DNA of 64,000 nucleotides from Micromonospora sp. WMMA1363 (GCF_030345795.1 NZ_JAUALB010000001.1:4952001-5016000), one strand, 5' to 3'; shown: positions 42,435 to 51,590, counted from the stretch's first letter. Notes: generated by a model from the sequence alone, not told the origin. Made by a program: numbers and translations.

Positions 42435-44663
42435 GTGACACTGCGCGGGCGCCTGACCGCAGCCTTCCTGACGGTGGTGCTCGGCCCGGTGCTGGCCGGG
42501 GCGTTCTTCGTCGGGTCGGCCGTGACGGTCGTCGACCGTAGCCGGTCCGCCGAGCGGCTCGCCGTCGCGGCAGCCGCCGTGCGCACCTCGGTCGACGCCC
42601 TCTGCCAGCAGCTACGGGCCGCCGCCGACGCGGTGGCGCTGACCGACAACCGCCCGGCCGCCGCCGGCCAGGTGGTCAGCCGGGGCTTGGCCGCCGCCGT
42701 GCTGGTGACCGACGTGACGGGCCGTGTCGTGCACGCCACCCCGGACGCGCCGCCGGCCCCCTGGCGGGACTGCTCTGTCGGCGCCCCGGCCGCCGGACCG
42801 CTGTGGGCCCTCGCCGCCGGGGTGGAGGTGCGCGACACCACCGGGTCGCCGCTGGGCACCGTCATCGCGGCGCAGCCCGTCGACCCGGCCTTCGTGGCGC
42901 GGCTCGCGGCGGTCACCGGTGTAGCGGTCACCCTGCTCGACGGCTCCGACACGCCCGTCCGGCTCCGTCACACCACCGAGCCGGACGGGGTGCGCGAGGC
43001 GGTGCTCGCCGCCGCCGGCGGGCTCGACGGCGAGCGGGTCGTCGGCACCGCGGACGGCCGGTACATCCGGCGCGTCGGTCCGGCGGAGGGGCAGCCGCTG
43101 CCGCTGGTGCTGTCGGTCCCCAGCGACCAGCCACCCGGCCTGTACGCCGCCCTGGTGGCTGCCGTGCTGGTGGCCACCCTGCTGGCGGTGGCCGCCGCGG
43201 GGCGGCTGGCCCGGGCCACCACCCGTCCACTGGTTGAGCTGGCCGGTGCGGCCGACCGGGTGGCCCGAGGGGATCTGACGGCGCGGGTACCGGTGCGCAG
43301 CCGCGACGAAATCGGGCGGTTGGCTGGTGCGTTCAACCGGATGACCCGGGAGACGGGGACCTACGTGACCGCGCTGACCAGCAGCCGGGACCAGTTGCGC
43401 GGGCACCTGGCGGTGCTGGGCGACACCCTGGCCAGCACCCACGACCTGCAACGCATCCTGCGCGTGATCCTGCACAGCGCGATCGCGGCCACCGGCTCCC
43501 GGGCCGGCGCACTGCTGCTGGTGGACGGGGGCGGGGCGCTGGTCGCGCAGTGCACGGAAGGACTGACGGCCCGCACCGACCGGCCCGGCCCGGTGCGGAT
43601 ACCGCTGGACGGTGTGGTGGGTGCGGTCGCGGTGACCGGGGAGCCGCGTCACGGGCGGGTCGAGTCGGCCGCCGCGCCGCCGGGAGAGCCGCGCTGCAGC
43701 ACGTACGTGGCGGTGCCGTTCGTGACCCCCGGAGAGGGCGCGACACGTCCCGACGGTCCCGCGCCGGACCTCACGGCCCCGGCGACGGTGCTCGGCGTGC
43801 TGGCCCTGTACGACCGGCTCGGCGACGACGAGTTCGACGACGACGACGTGGTGACGCTGCGTACCTTTGCTGGTCACGCGGCGGTGGCGGTGAACAACGT
43901 GCGGGTGCACGAGGAGGCCCAGCGGCTGTCCCTGACTGACCCGCTGACTGGCCTGTGGAACTACCGGTACCTGCGAGAGTCCATCCGTCGCGAGGTGGAG
44001 CGCGCCAGCCGGTTCGGTCGGATGCTCAGCGTCCTCGCTCTCGACCTGGACCGCTTCAAGCACGTGAACGACACCTACGGGCACACCGCCGGGGACACCG
44101 TGCTGGTCGAGTTCGCCCGCCGGGTGCGCGGCGAGATCCGCGAGGTGGACCTGGCGTTCCGGCGGGGCGGCGAGGAGTTCGTGGTGCTGCTGCCGGAGAC
44201 CGACGCCAGAGGCGCGACCATCCTGGCCGAGCGGCTCGGCGTCGCCATCCGGGAGGTGCCGATCACCGTCGACGGTCCGGGCGCACCGGCCCTGGTGCCG
44301 GTGACCGTCTCCATCGGCATCGCCGTCTACCCCGACAACGGCGGCACCGGGCATCAGGTGCTGGACGCCGCCGACGGGGCGCTGTACGCGGCAAAGGCCG
44401 GCGGGCGGGACACCTGGCGGGTCGCTGTCGTGTCCCGCGCCACGCCACCGCTGCGGGAGATCCCGGTGCCGGCCGGCGCGGTCAGCCCGGACGACGGTCT
44501 GCCCCGGGCCGGCAGTGTCCAGGCTGACCCGGAGCCGACCCCCGCCCCTCGTGCCCGTCCGGAACTGACCGGCCCCGGGGCCGCACCCGGTGCCGCGCGC
44601 CCGGCTCCGGGGGGCGGCGCGTCTTCCGGTCCTCACCCGCCACGACAGGGCCGTGGCCGATAG
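42435..44663 (+). CDS. Membrane diguanylate cyclase with HAMP, GAF and GGDEF domains
   Basis: Cyclic-di-GMP-producing sensor of 742 residues. An N-terminal helix (about 9-31) and a second at about 238-258 enclose an extracytoplasmic sensor region. Then come a HAMP domain (about 258-310, RPLVELAGAADRVARGD), a GAF domain (about 335-490) and a GGDEF domain from about 500 (SLTDPLTGLWNYRYL). The active-site motif is RRGGEEF and the inhibitory I-site RxxD is present as REVD five residues before it, so product inhibition is expected. The last 70 residues are a Pro/Ala-rich tail. The open frame begins at 41562, but the earlier part is the antisense of the cyclo-ligase gene. Confidence 0.93.
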   Translation: MTLRGRLTAAFLTVVLGPVLAGAFFVGSAVTVVDRSRSAERLAVAAAAVRTSVDALCQQLRAAADAVALTDNRPAAAGQVVSRGLAAAVLVTDVTGRVVHATPDAPPAPWRDCSVGAPAAGPLWALAAGVEVRDTTGSPLGTVIAAQPVDPAFVARLAAVTGVAVTLLDGSDTPVRLRHTTEPDGVREAVLAAAGGLDGERVVGTADGRYIRRVGPAEGQPLPLVLSVPSDQPPGLYAALVAAVLVATLLAVAAAGRLARATTRPLVELAGAADRVARGDLTARVPVRSRDEIGRLAGAFNRMTRETGTYVTALTSSRDQLRGHLAVLGDTLASTHDLQRILRVILHSAIAATGSRAGALLLVDGGGALVAQCTEGLTARTDRPGPVRIPLDGVVGAVAVTGEPRHGRVESAAAPPGEPRCSTYVAVPFVTPGEGATRPDGPAPDLTAPATVLGVLALYDRLGDDEFDDDDVVTLRTFAGHAAVAVNNVRVHEEAQRLSLTDPLTGLWNYRYLRESIRREVERASRFGRMLSVLALDLDRFKHVNDTYGHTAGDTVLVEFARRVRGEIREVDLAFRRGGEEFVVLLPETDARGATILAERLGVAIREVPITVDGPGAPALVPVTVSIGIAVYPDNGGTGHQVLDAADGALYAAKAGGRDTWRVAVVSRATPPLREIPVPAGAVSPDDGLPRAGSVQADPEPTPAPRARPELTGPGAAPGAARPAPGGGASSGPHPPRQGRGR

Positions 44664-44672
44664 TCTCGCGAC

Positions 44673-45629
44673 ATGTCGGAGCACTCAGCGAACCCCTCAA
44701 CGTCGGCCGCCGCGACCGGCCGTCCCCGCGCGGTCAAGGCCGTCATCCCGGCCGCCGGACTCGCCACCCGGTTCCTGCCGGCCACCAAGGCAGTTCCCAA
44801 GGAACTCCTCCCGGTGGTCGATCGGCCGGTGCTGCAGTACATCGTCGAGGAGGCCACCCAGGCCGGCATCAACGACGTCCTGCTGATCACCGGGCGGGGT
44901 AAGACCTCGATGGTGGACCACTTCGACCGTCGCCCCGACCTGGAGGAGCGGCTGGCGGAGAAGCCCGGACTGCTCGCCGCCGTCAAGCGGACCGAGGAGC
45001 TGGCCGCCATCTACACCTGCCGGCAGCCGGAGCAGCTCGGCCTGGGCCACGCCGTCGGGTACGCCGAGTCTCACGTCGGCGACCAGCCCTTCGCGGTGCT
45101 GCTCGGTGACGAGTTCGTCAAGCTCGACCAGCCGTTGCTGCCGGCGATGCTGGAGCTCCAGGCCCGCACCGGTGGCGTGGTGCTGGCTTTCTTCGAGGTC
45201 GACCCGGCCGAGACCAAGCGGTACGGCATCGCGTCGGTCGAGCCGGCCGAGGCGGAGCTGACCGACGTCGGTGAGGTCGTCAAGGTGACCGGCATGGTGG
45301 AGAAGCCGAAGCCGGAGGACGCTCCCAGCAACCTCGCCGTGCTGGGCCGCTACGTCCTGCCCGGCCGAATCTTCGACGCGATTCGTCGGACCGGCCCGGG
45401 CAGCGGCGGGGAGATCCAGCTGACCGACGCGATGGAGCTGCTGCGCACCGAGGGGGTGCCGGTGCACGCCATCGTCTACCGGGGTACCCGTTACGACACC
45501 GGCATGCCGCTGGGCTACCTCCAGACGGTTGTGCAGATCGCCGCCGAGCGCGACGACATCGGTCCGGATTTCCGCAAGTGGCTCGCCGACTTCGTCAACT
45601 CCGACTCGTCGGGTGGTCCGAGTACATGA
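44673..45629 (+). CDS. galU: UTP-glucose-1-phosphate uridylyltransferase
   Basis: Makes UDP-glucose for cell-wall and glycogen pathways. The 318 residues show the nucleotidyltransferase loop KAVIPAAGLATRFLPATKAVPKE near 22, the GLGHAVGYAESHVGDQPFAVLLGDE stretch near 122 and VEKPKPEDAPSNLAVLGRY near 208. It overlaps the next gene by 4 bases (ATGA) and heads the galU-glp-rimJ-glpR operon. Confidence 0.96.
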   Translation: MSEHSANPSTSAAATGRPRAVKAVIPAAGLATRFLPATKAVPKELLPVVDRPVLQYIVEEATQAGINDVLLITGRGKTSMVDHFDRRPDLEERLAEKPGLLAAVKRTEELAAIYTCRQPEQLGLGHAVGYAESHVGDQPFAVLLGDEFVKLDQPLLPAMLELQARTGGVVLAFFEVDPAETKRYGIASVEPAEAELTDVGEVVKVTGMVEKPKPEDAPSNLAVLGRYVLPGRIFDAIRRTGPGSGGEIQLTDAMELLRTEGVPVHAIVYRGTRYDTGMPLGYLQTVVQIAAERDDIGPDFRKWLADFVNSDSSGGPST

Positions 45630-46939
45630 CCGCGACGGCCGACGCCGAGGCGGCCGCGAACGAGTTGACGCCGCTCGCCGACTACCTGGGCAGCGTGCTG
45701 CGCAGGTTGCGCGCGTTGCCTCCGCTCGACCTCGACCTCACCCAGGCGTACGGCAACGTCCTTGCCGAGGACATCGTCGCGCCGCACTCCTTTCCCGCCT
45801 TCGACCAGGCGGCCGTGGACGGGTACGCGGCCCGGTGGGAGGACATCGCCGGTGGCGGCCGGGGCGTGGGTTACGTCCCGGCCCAGGCCGGCTCACCGGG
45901 CGGGCGTACCGTCCGGCTCAACGTGGTCGGCGATCTGGGTGCCGCGAGCTGGCGCCCGGTCCGGCTCACCCCGGGGGCGTGCTTCTCCGTCGCCGCCGGG
46001 GCGCCCCTGCCGATCGGCGCCGACGTGGTGGTCCCGGTGGAGTGGACCGACCAGGGCATGGCCGCGGTGGAGATCCGCCGCACCCCCAAGCGCGGGTACG
46101 GCGTCCGCAAGGTCGGTGAGGAGATCCCGGCCGGCGTCCTGCTCGCCCGCGCCGGTACGTACGTCACACCGGCGCTGGTGGCGGTGCTCGCCGCCACGGG
46201 CATCGGGCACGTGGTGGTCCGCCCCAGCCCGCGGGTGGTCATTGTGGCCACCGGCGACGAACTCGTCGAGGTGGGCCGGGGCAGCCAACCCGGTCAGGTG
46301 GTCGACGTCAACTCGCACGCGCTGACCGCCGCGGCGGCCGAGGCGGGGGCGCTCGCGTACCGGGTGGGCATCTGCGACGACGACCCGGAGGGGCTGCGCG
46401 GCCTGCTGGAGGACCAGACGCTGCGCGCCGACCTGATCATCACCACCGGCGGCACCGGCACCGGGCCGGGCGACATGGTCCGGCGGATCATGTCCCGGCG
46501 CGAGGGGAATCGGGCGGGGCCGGTGACTTTCACCGCGGTGGCGCTCTATCCAGGCACCGCGCTCGGCTTCGGCACGGTCGGCCCTGAGGAGGTCCCGGTG
46601 GTGTGCCTGCCCGGTGATCCGGGCGCCGCGCTGATCGGCTTCGAGGTGCTGGCCCGGCCGGCGATCAACCTGCTCGCCGGTGCAGAGCCGGTGTTCCGGC
46701 CCAGCGTCCGCGCGCACCTGCTGGAAACCGTCTCCTCCCCGGCCGGGCTGCGCGAGTTCCGCCCGGCGCACGTCGCCGAGCGGCGCGGCGGCGGTTACAC
46801 CGTCCAGCCGCTGCGCGGGGGGCCGCTGACACTCGCCGGGCTGGCCGAGGCGAATGGGCTGATGGTGCTCGGTGAGCGGGTCACCACCGCGGCCGCCGGC
46901 TCCACCGTGGACGTGCTCCTGCTGGACCGCCGCCGGTGA
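45626..46939 (+). CDS. glp: MoeA/gephyrin-like protein, Glp candidate
   Basis: Molybdopterin molybdotransferase fold of 437 residues: MoeA N-terminal domain (PLADYLGSVLRRLRALPPLD near 17, FDQAAVDGYAARWEDIA near 61), middle domain and the MoeB/gephyrin-E-like domain with VDVNSHALTAAAAEAGA near 228 and TTGGTGTGPGDMVRRIMS near 272. In Corynebacterium glutamicum the protein encoded at this galU-linked position (Glp) binds FtsZ and the membrane receptor GlpR and works in cell division, so a cofactor role should not be assumed. The start ATG overlaps the galU stop. Confidence 0.88.
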   Translation: MTATADAEAAANELTPLADYLGSVLRRLRALPPLDLDLTQAYGNVLAEDIVAPHSFPAFDQAAVDGYAARWEDIAGGGRGVGYVPAQAGSPGGRTVRLNVVGDLGAASWRPVRLTPGACFSVAAGAPLPIGADVVVPVEWTDQGMAAVEIRRTPKRGYGVRKVGEEIPAGVLLARAGTYVTPALVAVLAATGIGHVVVRPSPRVVIVATGDELVEVGRGSQPGQVVDVNSHALTAAAAEAGALAYRVGICDDDPEGLRGLLEDQTLRADLIITTGGTGTGPGDMVRRIMSRREGNRAGPVTFTAVALYPGTALGFGTVGPEEVPVVCLPGDPGAALIGFEVLARPAINLLAGAEPVFRPSVRAHLLETVSSPAGLREFRPAHVAERRGGGYTVQPLRGGPLTLAGLAEANGLMVLGERVTTAAAGSTVDVLLLDRRR

Positions 46940-46982
46940 AGGTACTTGCCCCCGGTGCGCCGGGGGGCGGAGGATCGGGCGG

Positions 46983-47630
46983 GTGAGCCTTCTGGGACGC
47001 CGTACGCCTGGCTGGCCGGTCACCCTCACGGACGGTTCGGTTCTGCTGCGACCGTACCGGCGTTCGGACGCCACGGCCTGGTCCGAGGTGCGCCGCGCGA
47101 ACCAAGCCTGGCTCGCGCCCTGGGAGTCCTCCCTGCCCGGCGGCTGGGACGAGCTGAACTCGCCGGCGGCCTTTCGCTGGGTGTACCGGGACCAGCGCCG
47201 CTCCACCCGGACCGGCGAGGGGATGCCGTTCGTGGTCTGCCTCCGCGCGGGCGGGCGGGAGCGCCTGGTCGGGCACGTGAACATCGGCAGCATCGTGCGC
47301 CGGGCGTTCTGCTCCGGATACGTCGGCTACTGGGTGGATTCCCGGGTGGCCGGGCGGGGCGTTATCCCGACCGCGTTGGCCCTCGCCGTCGACCAGGCTT
47401 TCGGTCCGGGCGGGCTGCACCGGGTCGAGGTGAACATCCGACCGGAGAACCGGCCTTCCCGCCGGGTGGTGGAGAAGCTCGGCTTTCGCGAGGAGGCGTA
47501 CCACCTGCGATACATGCACATCGACGGCACCTGGCGTGACCATATCGGGTACGCGATGACCAGCGAAGATGTCGCCGCCGAGGGTGGGCTGCTGGCTCGC
47601 TGGCACCGGGTGCGCGCGACAACCGGGTGA
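46983..47630 (+). CDS. GNAT N-acetyltransferase, RimJ/RimL type
   Basis: Acetyl-CoA-dependent acetyltransferase of 215 residues: substrate-side start LLRPYRRSDATAWSEVRRAN near 21, GHVNIGSIVRRAF near 96, acetyl-CoA loop RVAGRGVIPTALALAVD near 120 and NRPSRRVVEKLGFREEAY near 158. In mycobacteria the same position (Rv0995) is called rimJ. The natural substrate is unknown. It lies 43 bases after the moeA/glp gene. Confidence 0.88.
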   Translation: MSLLGRRTPGWPVTLTDGSVLLRPYRRSDATAWSEVRRANQAWLAPWESSLPGGWDELNSPAAFRWVYRDQRRSTRTGEGMPFVVCLRAGGRERLVGHVNIGSIVRRAFCSGYVGYWVDSRVAGRGVIPTALALAVDQAFGPGGLHRVEVNIRPENRPSRRVVEKLGFREEAYHLRYMHIDGTWRDHIGYAMTSEDVAAEGGLLARWHRVRATTG

Positions 47631-47813
47631 ACCGTCCCACCCGTGACGATCGGCGCGGCGCGGCACCATCGGGCACGGGCGCCCGTAACCTCAGGTAACT
47701 GCAAGCTACGGCAAGCGCAGCCCGCCCGTACGATCCTCGTCCCCGAGGCTGATCGGTGAAAATCCTGCGGTCGGTTGGCGGTTGCTCCGAATTCGGTGAC
47801 GGGAGGGGTGAGG

Positions 47814-48656
47814 GTGCCGACCTCGGTGCTCCTCGCCGTCCTCGCCGCCGCCGGCCTGCTCGCCCTCGCGCCGGCCCTGGTTCGCCGGTACGACGCCACC
47901 GAGCGGCTGGCGGCGGAGCGGGCGCAGTCGACGGCGCGGGTGCTCCAGCGCCGCCGGCGACGTCGCACTGTCCCCGGCCGCCGCCCGGTCAACCCGCCCC
48001 GCACTCTCGTCGTCACCTTGAGTGATGATGGCTTGGCCGGTCGGCTCGCGACCCCGATCTCCGGCCCGCCCGCCGGGTCCCGCCGGCCGGACCGGCTGCG
48101 TGCCGTGCCGCCGGCGGACCGCTCCGGTGGCACTCGGCTCCGCGCCGGCGGCGCCGGTGACCCGCGTCGCGCGGGCGGCGCTCGTCGTCGTCCGCCGCGC
48201 CGCCGGCAGCACACCCCGGCCGTCTACCGGCGCCGCCGGGTGCTCGCCGCGTTGCTGCTGCTCAACGCGGTCGAGCTGGTCGGCGTGCTGGTGGTGGGAC
48301 CCGGATTTTGGATCAGCTTCGCGGTCACCGGCACTCTGCTCGCGGTGTACATGGTGCACCTGCGCTCGCGCGCCGTCGCCGACCAGCGGCGCCGCCGAGC
48401 GCAGGCCCGCGACGCGGCCTGGCTGGCCGCCCGCCAGGCCGAGGTCCGCCGCGAACAGGCCCGCCGGGCGGCTTCCCGCCGTGAGGCCCAGCGTCGCCTG
48501 GCGGCCCAGCGGGAGGCCGTCCGCCGTGCCGCGATGGGCCTGGACCGGCCGGCCGACCTACCGCCCGCAGCGAACGGGGGCACGGTCTCCTATCGCCGTA
48601 CCGGCGGCTTGCGCGGTCGGCCCTACCAGTCCGGTCGCGGAACCCACTCGGCGTGA
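47814..48656 (+). CDS. Membrane protein, GlpR/SepX-like division factor candidate
   Basis: A 280-residue protein with an N-terminal membrane helix (4-22), an Arg/Pro-rich cytoplasmic stretch (about 23-140), a helical hairpin in the membrane (143-160 and 164-183) and a strongly basic coiled coil (about 185-245, RRAQARDAAWLAARQAEVRR). Position after galU-glp-rimJ matches M. tuberculosis Rv0996, C. glutamicum glpR and Streptomyces sepX, whose products recruit the gephyrin-like Glp or stabilise FtsZ structures. Sequence identity cannot be measured here, so the call rests on order and topology. The GTG at 47814 has a GGGAGG site. Confidence 0.72.
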   Translation: MPTSVLLAVLAAAGLLALAPALVRRYDATERLAAERAQSTARVLQRRRRRRTVPGRRPVNPPRTLVVTLSDDGLAGRLATPISGPPAGSRRPDRLRAVPPADRSGGTRLRAGGAGDPRRAGGARRRPPRRRQHTPAVYRRRRVLAALLLLNAVELVGVLVVGPGFWISFAVTGTLLAVYMVHLRSRAVADQRRRRAQARDAAWLAARQAEVRREQARRAASRREAQRRLAAQREAVRRAAMGLDRPADLPPAANGGTVSYRRTGGLRGRPYQSGRGTHSA

Positions 48657-48691
48657 TCACCCCGGCGGCCGGGTCGCTCCGCCGGGGTGAT
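48656..48691 (+). terminator. Terminator of the galU-glp-rimJ-glpR operon
   Basis: A perfect 13-base stem (ATCACCCCGGCGG at 48656-48668, complement at 48679-48691) around a 10-base loop, starting at the stop codon of the last gene. Confidence 0.85.
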
Positions 48692-48776
48692 TCGCGGGAC
48701 GGGCCGGGAACCTGTTAGCCTTGTCGCCGGCCCGCCCGGTACACACCGGGTGGACCGACGCCGGTTCACCGGCGGA

Positions 48777-48850
48777 GGGGCTGTGGCGCAGACCGGTAGC
48801 GCACCTCGTTCGCATCGAGGGGGTCAGGGGTTCAAATCCCCTCAGCTCCA
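48777..48850 (+). tRNA. tRNA-Ala (anticodon CGC)
   Basis: A 74-base cloverleaf: acceptor GGGGCTG/CAGCTCC with the G3-U70 pair that identifies alanine tRNA, D-arm GCGC...GCGC, anticodon stem CCTCG/CGAGG with loop TTCGCAT (anticodon CGC, reads GCG) and T-arm AGGGG-TTCAAAT-CCCCT. Discriminator base A at 48850; CCA is not encoded. Its 3' half is the integration site of the element that follows. Confidence 0.97.
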
Positions 48851-48854
48851 CCCA
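48826..48854. other. Attachment site attL (inside tRNA-Ala)
   Basis: Twenty-nine bases from AGGGGTTCAAATCCCC to the CCCA after the tRNA end. Identical to 54938-54966; bases on either side differ (C/T before, T/C after). It keeps the tRNA gene intact. Confidence 0.9.
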
Positions 48855-48859
48855 TACCG

Positions 48860-48889
48860 TCAACGACCAGTGGAAACGCTGGTCGTTGA
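48860..48889. promoter_or_regulatory. Dyad just inside attL
   Basis: TCAACGACCAG (48860-48870) and CTGGTCGTTGA (48879-48889) form an 11-base perfect inverted repeat with an 8-base loop. It may terminate the tRNA and int transcripts or serve recombination. Confidence 0.55.
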
Positions 48890-48922
48890 TCATTTGGCAC
48901 AGATCCGGCACAACTCAGCCCG
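48888..48922. repeat. 35-base repeat near attL, integrase arm-site candidate
   Basis: Contains GGCACAGATCCGGCACAACT, i.e. two GGCACA half-sites 11 bases apart. A copy with three mismatches lies near attR at 54815-54849 in the same orientation. It overlaps the last codons of the integrase gene. Confidence 0.65.
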
Positions 48923-50162
48923 GAAGCGCCACCCCGGAGCGGTTACCCGCAGCCTCCCGGAGCGCCGTGCTGACGATGTTGCGGCGACGGTTCTTCTTCG
49001 GCCACCAGTGCACGTAGGTCTCCAGCGTGATTCGCAGGCTGGAGTGCCGTAGAGCGTTCTGCACGTCGGTCGGGTCAGCGCCCGAGGTGATCAGGCGAGT
49101 GGCGAAGTAGTGCCGCAGGGAGTGGAAGGTGCCTTCCTCGGGCCAGCCCGCCGCCTTGCGCCAGCCACGCCACAGGTCAGACCAGCGCTGATCATGGATC
49201 GGTCTACCCTGTTCGTCGGTGAACAGCAGCGGTACCGCCCGGCACTTCGCCTGCTTTCCTGGATCCGGAGTTCCGGCGGTGATGTCGGACAGCTCGACCA
49301 ACGCAGGCGGGTACTTGCGGACGTGCTCGGCGAGCACCAGCGCAACATGGTCGTCGAGGTCCACGTCACCGACAGAGCCAGCCTTCGGAGGAGCGAGGTA
49401 GAACCCCCCGTACTGGCTCTTGTGGAAGCGAAGCTGCTGAACCACGTGCAGCTCCTGGCGAGGCCGGTCGACGCACCGCACGCCGTCCTCCAGGCCAAGC
49501 ACTTCACCCAGGCGCAGCCCTTCACCGGCACCACACCAGATGGCCGCCTGGTACCGGTCGGGAACAGCGTCGACCAAGGCGAGCATGTCCTCATCGGTCG
49601 GAACCCACTTCGGAGCCCGGGAAAAGCCCCGCAGGATCGCCGACAGCCGCACCGCCTTGCACGGGTTGTCGGAAATGACCTTGTCCGCAACAGCGGCGTT
49701 CATGACGGCGTTGAACAGGTCGAAGTAGGTCTTCACCGACGACTGCGCCACGTTGTTGCGCAACAGGAGCGCCACCCACTCCAGTACGTCCGTGACCGTG
49801 ATCGCCCGCATCTGCCGCTTGCCGAGATGCGGATAGAGATGGTGCCGAAGGCGGGACTCCGTGTGGCGCTGGTAGTCGAGGGCCTGCCCGATCTGCCGCG
49901 AGAGCCGCCACCGCTCGCCGTACTCACGGAAGTTCACCTGCCGTTCCGCCTGGTCGACCTTGGTCTCTTCCGCGATGCCGGCGCGGGCCTCCAGGTCGAA
50001 GGCGTCAGCGTCGACCTTGCGCTCAAACAGCTTCTCGCGGACCACACCGGCGGCATCGGTGTAGCGCACCCGCCAGCGTTTGCCCCGGCCATGCCGCTTG
50101 GAGGGGAGCCGCTTCTTGTCCGGCCCCCGCTTGGTCAGGTACCACAGGTCATCGATAGGCAC
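48915..50162 (-). CDS. int: Tyrosine site-specific integrase
   Basis: Phage-type recombinase of 415 residues that inserts and excises the element at the tRNA. An N-terminal arm-binding region (1-70, RWRVRYTDAAGVVREKLFER) is followed by the SAM-like core-binding domain (about 75-175) and the catalytic domain: Arg in CGAGEGLRLGEVLG near 215, HxxR at His347/Arg350 (FHSLRHYFATR), His373 and nucleophile Tyr383 (ITLETYVHW). The GTG at 50162 comes one base after the stop of the xis remnant, the usual xis-int coupling. The frame runs on into the IS, which is an artefact. Confidence 0.94.
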   Translation of the reverse strand: MPIDDLWYLTKRGPDKKRLPSKRHGRGKRWRVRYTDAAGVVREKLFERKVDADAFDLEARAGIAEETKVDQAERQVNFREYGERWRLSRQIGQALDYQRHTESRLRHHLYPHLGKRQMRAITVTDVLEWVALLLRNNVAQSSVKTYFDLFNAVMNAAVADKVISDNPCKAVRLSAILRGFSRAPKWVPTDEDMLALVDAVPDRYQAAIWCGAGEGLRLGEVLGLEDGVRCVDRPRQELHVVQQLRFHKSQYGGFYLAPPKAGSVGDVDLDDHVALVLAEHVRKYPPALVELSDITAGTPDPGKQAKCRAVPLLFTDEQGRPIHDQRWSDLWRGWRKAAGWPEEGTFHSLRHYFATRLITSGADPTDVQNALRHSSLRITLETYVHWWPKKNRRRNIVSTALREAAGNRSGVALPG

Positions 50163-50163
50163 G

Positions 50164-50219
50164 TCAGGCCGCTTTCTTGTCGAACCAGGCCCGCACGTCG
50201 GCGGGGTCGTATCGGAGAT
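50164..50219 (-). pseudogene. xis: Excisionase 3' remnant cut by the insertion sequence
   Basis: The 18 codons before the TGA at 50164-50166 read LRYDPADVRAWFDKKAA, the end of a MerR/Xis-type helix-turn-helix excisionase. Upstream (minus-strand 5') sequence is replaced by the IS, and the missing N-terminal part is not found on the far side of the IS. Confidence 0.8.
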
Positions 50220-51590
50220 GGGACTGTACAAATAACGGCTGATCGACCGATCAAGGGAGAGACGCCAGATGACGACCGAGACCACCGTGGGACAGCCGGC
50301 CGTGGAGCCGGTGGGTGCGGTCACGGATGAGCAGTTGATCGCGATGCTGGTCGATCGGGCTCGTGGTGACGGGTTGAAGCTGACCGGCGAGGGTGGGCTG
50401 CTGCAGCAGCTGACGAAGCGGGTCCTCGAGTCGGCGTTGGATGGGGAGATCACCGACCACGTCGGCTACGACAAGCACGACCCGGCGGGTCGGGGTAGCG
50501 GGAACACCCGTAACGGCAGCCGGACCAAGACGGTGCTCACCGACGTCGGGCCGGTCGAGGTGCGGGTCCCACGCGACGCCGCCGGGACGTTCGAGCCGCA
50601 GATCGTGCGTAAGCGGCAGCGGCGTCTGACCGGCGTCGACGACATGGTCCTGTCGCTGTCGGCCAAGGGCCTGACCCACGGCGAGATCGCCGCGCACCTG
50701 GCTGAGGTCTACGGCGCTGAGGTGTCGAAGCAGACCATCTCCACGATCACCGACAAGGTCATGGACGGCATGGCCGAGTGGCAGAACCGGCCCCTGGACC
50801 GGGTCTACCCGGTCGTGTTCATCGACGCCATCAACGTCAAGATCAGGGACGGTCAGGTCGCGAACCGGCCGATCTACCTCGCGATGGCGGTCACCGTCGA
50901 CGGCCACCGCGACATCCTCGGTATCTGGGCCGGTGACGGCGGCGAGGGCGCCAAGTACTGGCTGCACGTGCTCACCGAGTTGAAGAACCGCGGCGTGGCC
51001 GACGTGCTGATGCTGGTCTGTGACGGGCTCAAGGGACTGCCGGAGACGGTGGAGACGGTGTGGCCGCGCACGATCGTGCAGACGTGTGTGGTGCACCTGC
51101 TGCGCAACTCGTTCCGCTACGCCGCCCGGCAGGACTGGGACAAGATCGCCAAAGCGCTGCGGCCGGTCTACACCGCGGCGACCGAGGACGCCGCCACCGA
51201 GCGGTTCCTCGAGTTCGCCGAGGCGTGGGGCCGTAAGTATCCGGCGATCGTGAAGCTGTGGGAGAACGCGTGGGCGGAGTTCGTGCCGTTCCTCGCCTTC
51301 GACGTGGAGATCCGCAAGGTCATCTGCTCCACGAACGCGATCGAGTCCGTCAACGCCCGTATCCGCAGGGCCGTGCGAGCTCGTGGCCACTTCCCGAACG
51401 AGCAGGCCGCACTCAAGTGCGTCTACATGGCCTTGATGAGCCTCGACCCGACCGGAGCCGGCCGCCGACGCTGGACCATGCGCTGGAAAGCACCACTGAA
51501 CGCCTTCCAGATCGCCTTCGAAGGCCGGCTCACCCCGGCCAACAACTGACCACCTCAACAACCAAGATCAGCCGTTAACTTGACACTCCC
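50220..51590 (+). mobile_element. IS256-family insertion sequence
   Basis: A 1371-base element with imperfect 25-base terminal inverted repeats: GGGACTGTACAAATAACGGC at the left, GGGAGTGTCAAGTTAACGGC read inward from the right, 20 of 25 matching when the common TGATC end is included. It holds one intact transposase. IS256 elements make 8-9 base target duplications, but the bases outside (TCGGAGAT at left, TCTGGCCT at right) differ. Confidence 0.9.
50269..51549 (+). CDS. IS256-family (mutator type) transposase
   Basis: DDE transposase of 426 residues, full length. Signatures are LTKRVLESALDGEITDHVGY near 47, VFIDAINVKIRDG near 183 (first Asp), VLMLVCDGLKGLPE near 245 (second Asp), QTCVVHLLRNS near 271 and STNAIESVNARIRR near 350, a conserved region containing Glu. 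The ATG at 50269 lies 49 bases inside the left end with a GGGAGAG site. It looks functional. Confidence 0.95.
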   Translation: MTTETTVGQPAVEPVGAVTDEQLIAMLVDRARGDGLKLTGEGGLLQQLTKRVLESALDGEITDHVGYDKHDPAGRGSGNTRNGSRTKTVLTDVGPVEVRVPRDAAGTFEPQIVRKRQRRLTGVDDMVLSLSAKGLTHGEIAAHLAEVYGAEVSKQTISTITDKVMDGMAEWQNRPLDRVYPVVFIDAINVKIRDGQVANRPIYLAMAVTVDGHRDILGIWAGDGGEGAKYWLHVLTELKNRGVADVLMLVCDGLKGLPETVETVWPRTIVQTCVVHLLRNSFRYAARQDWDKIAKALRPVYTAATEDAATERFLEFAEAWGRKYPAIVKLWENAWAEFVPFLAFDVEIRKVICSTNAIESVNARIRRAVRARGHFPNEQAALKCVYMALMSLDPTGAGRRRWTMRWKAPLNAFQIAFEGRLTPANN

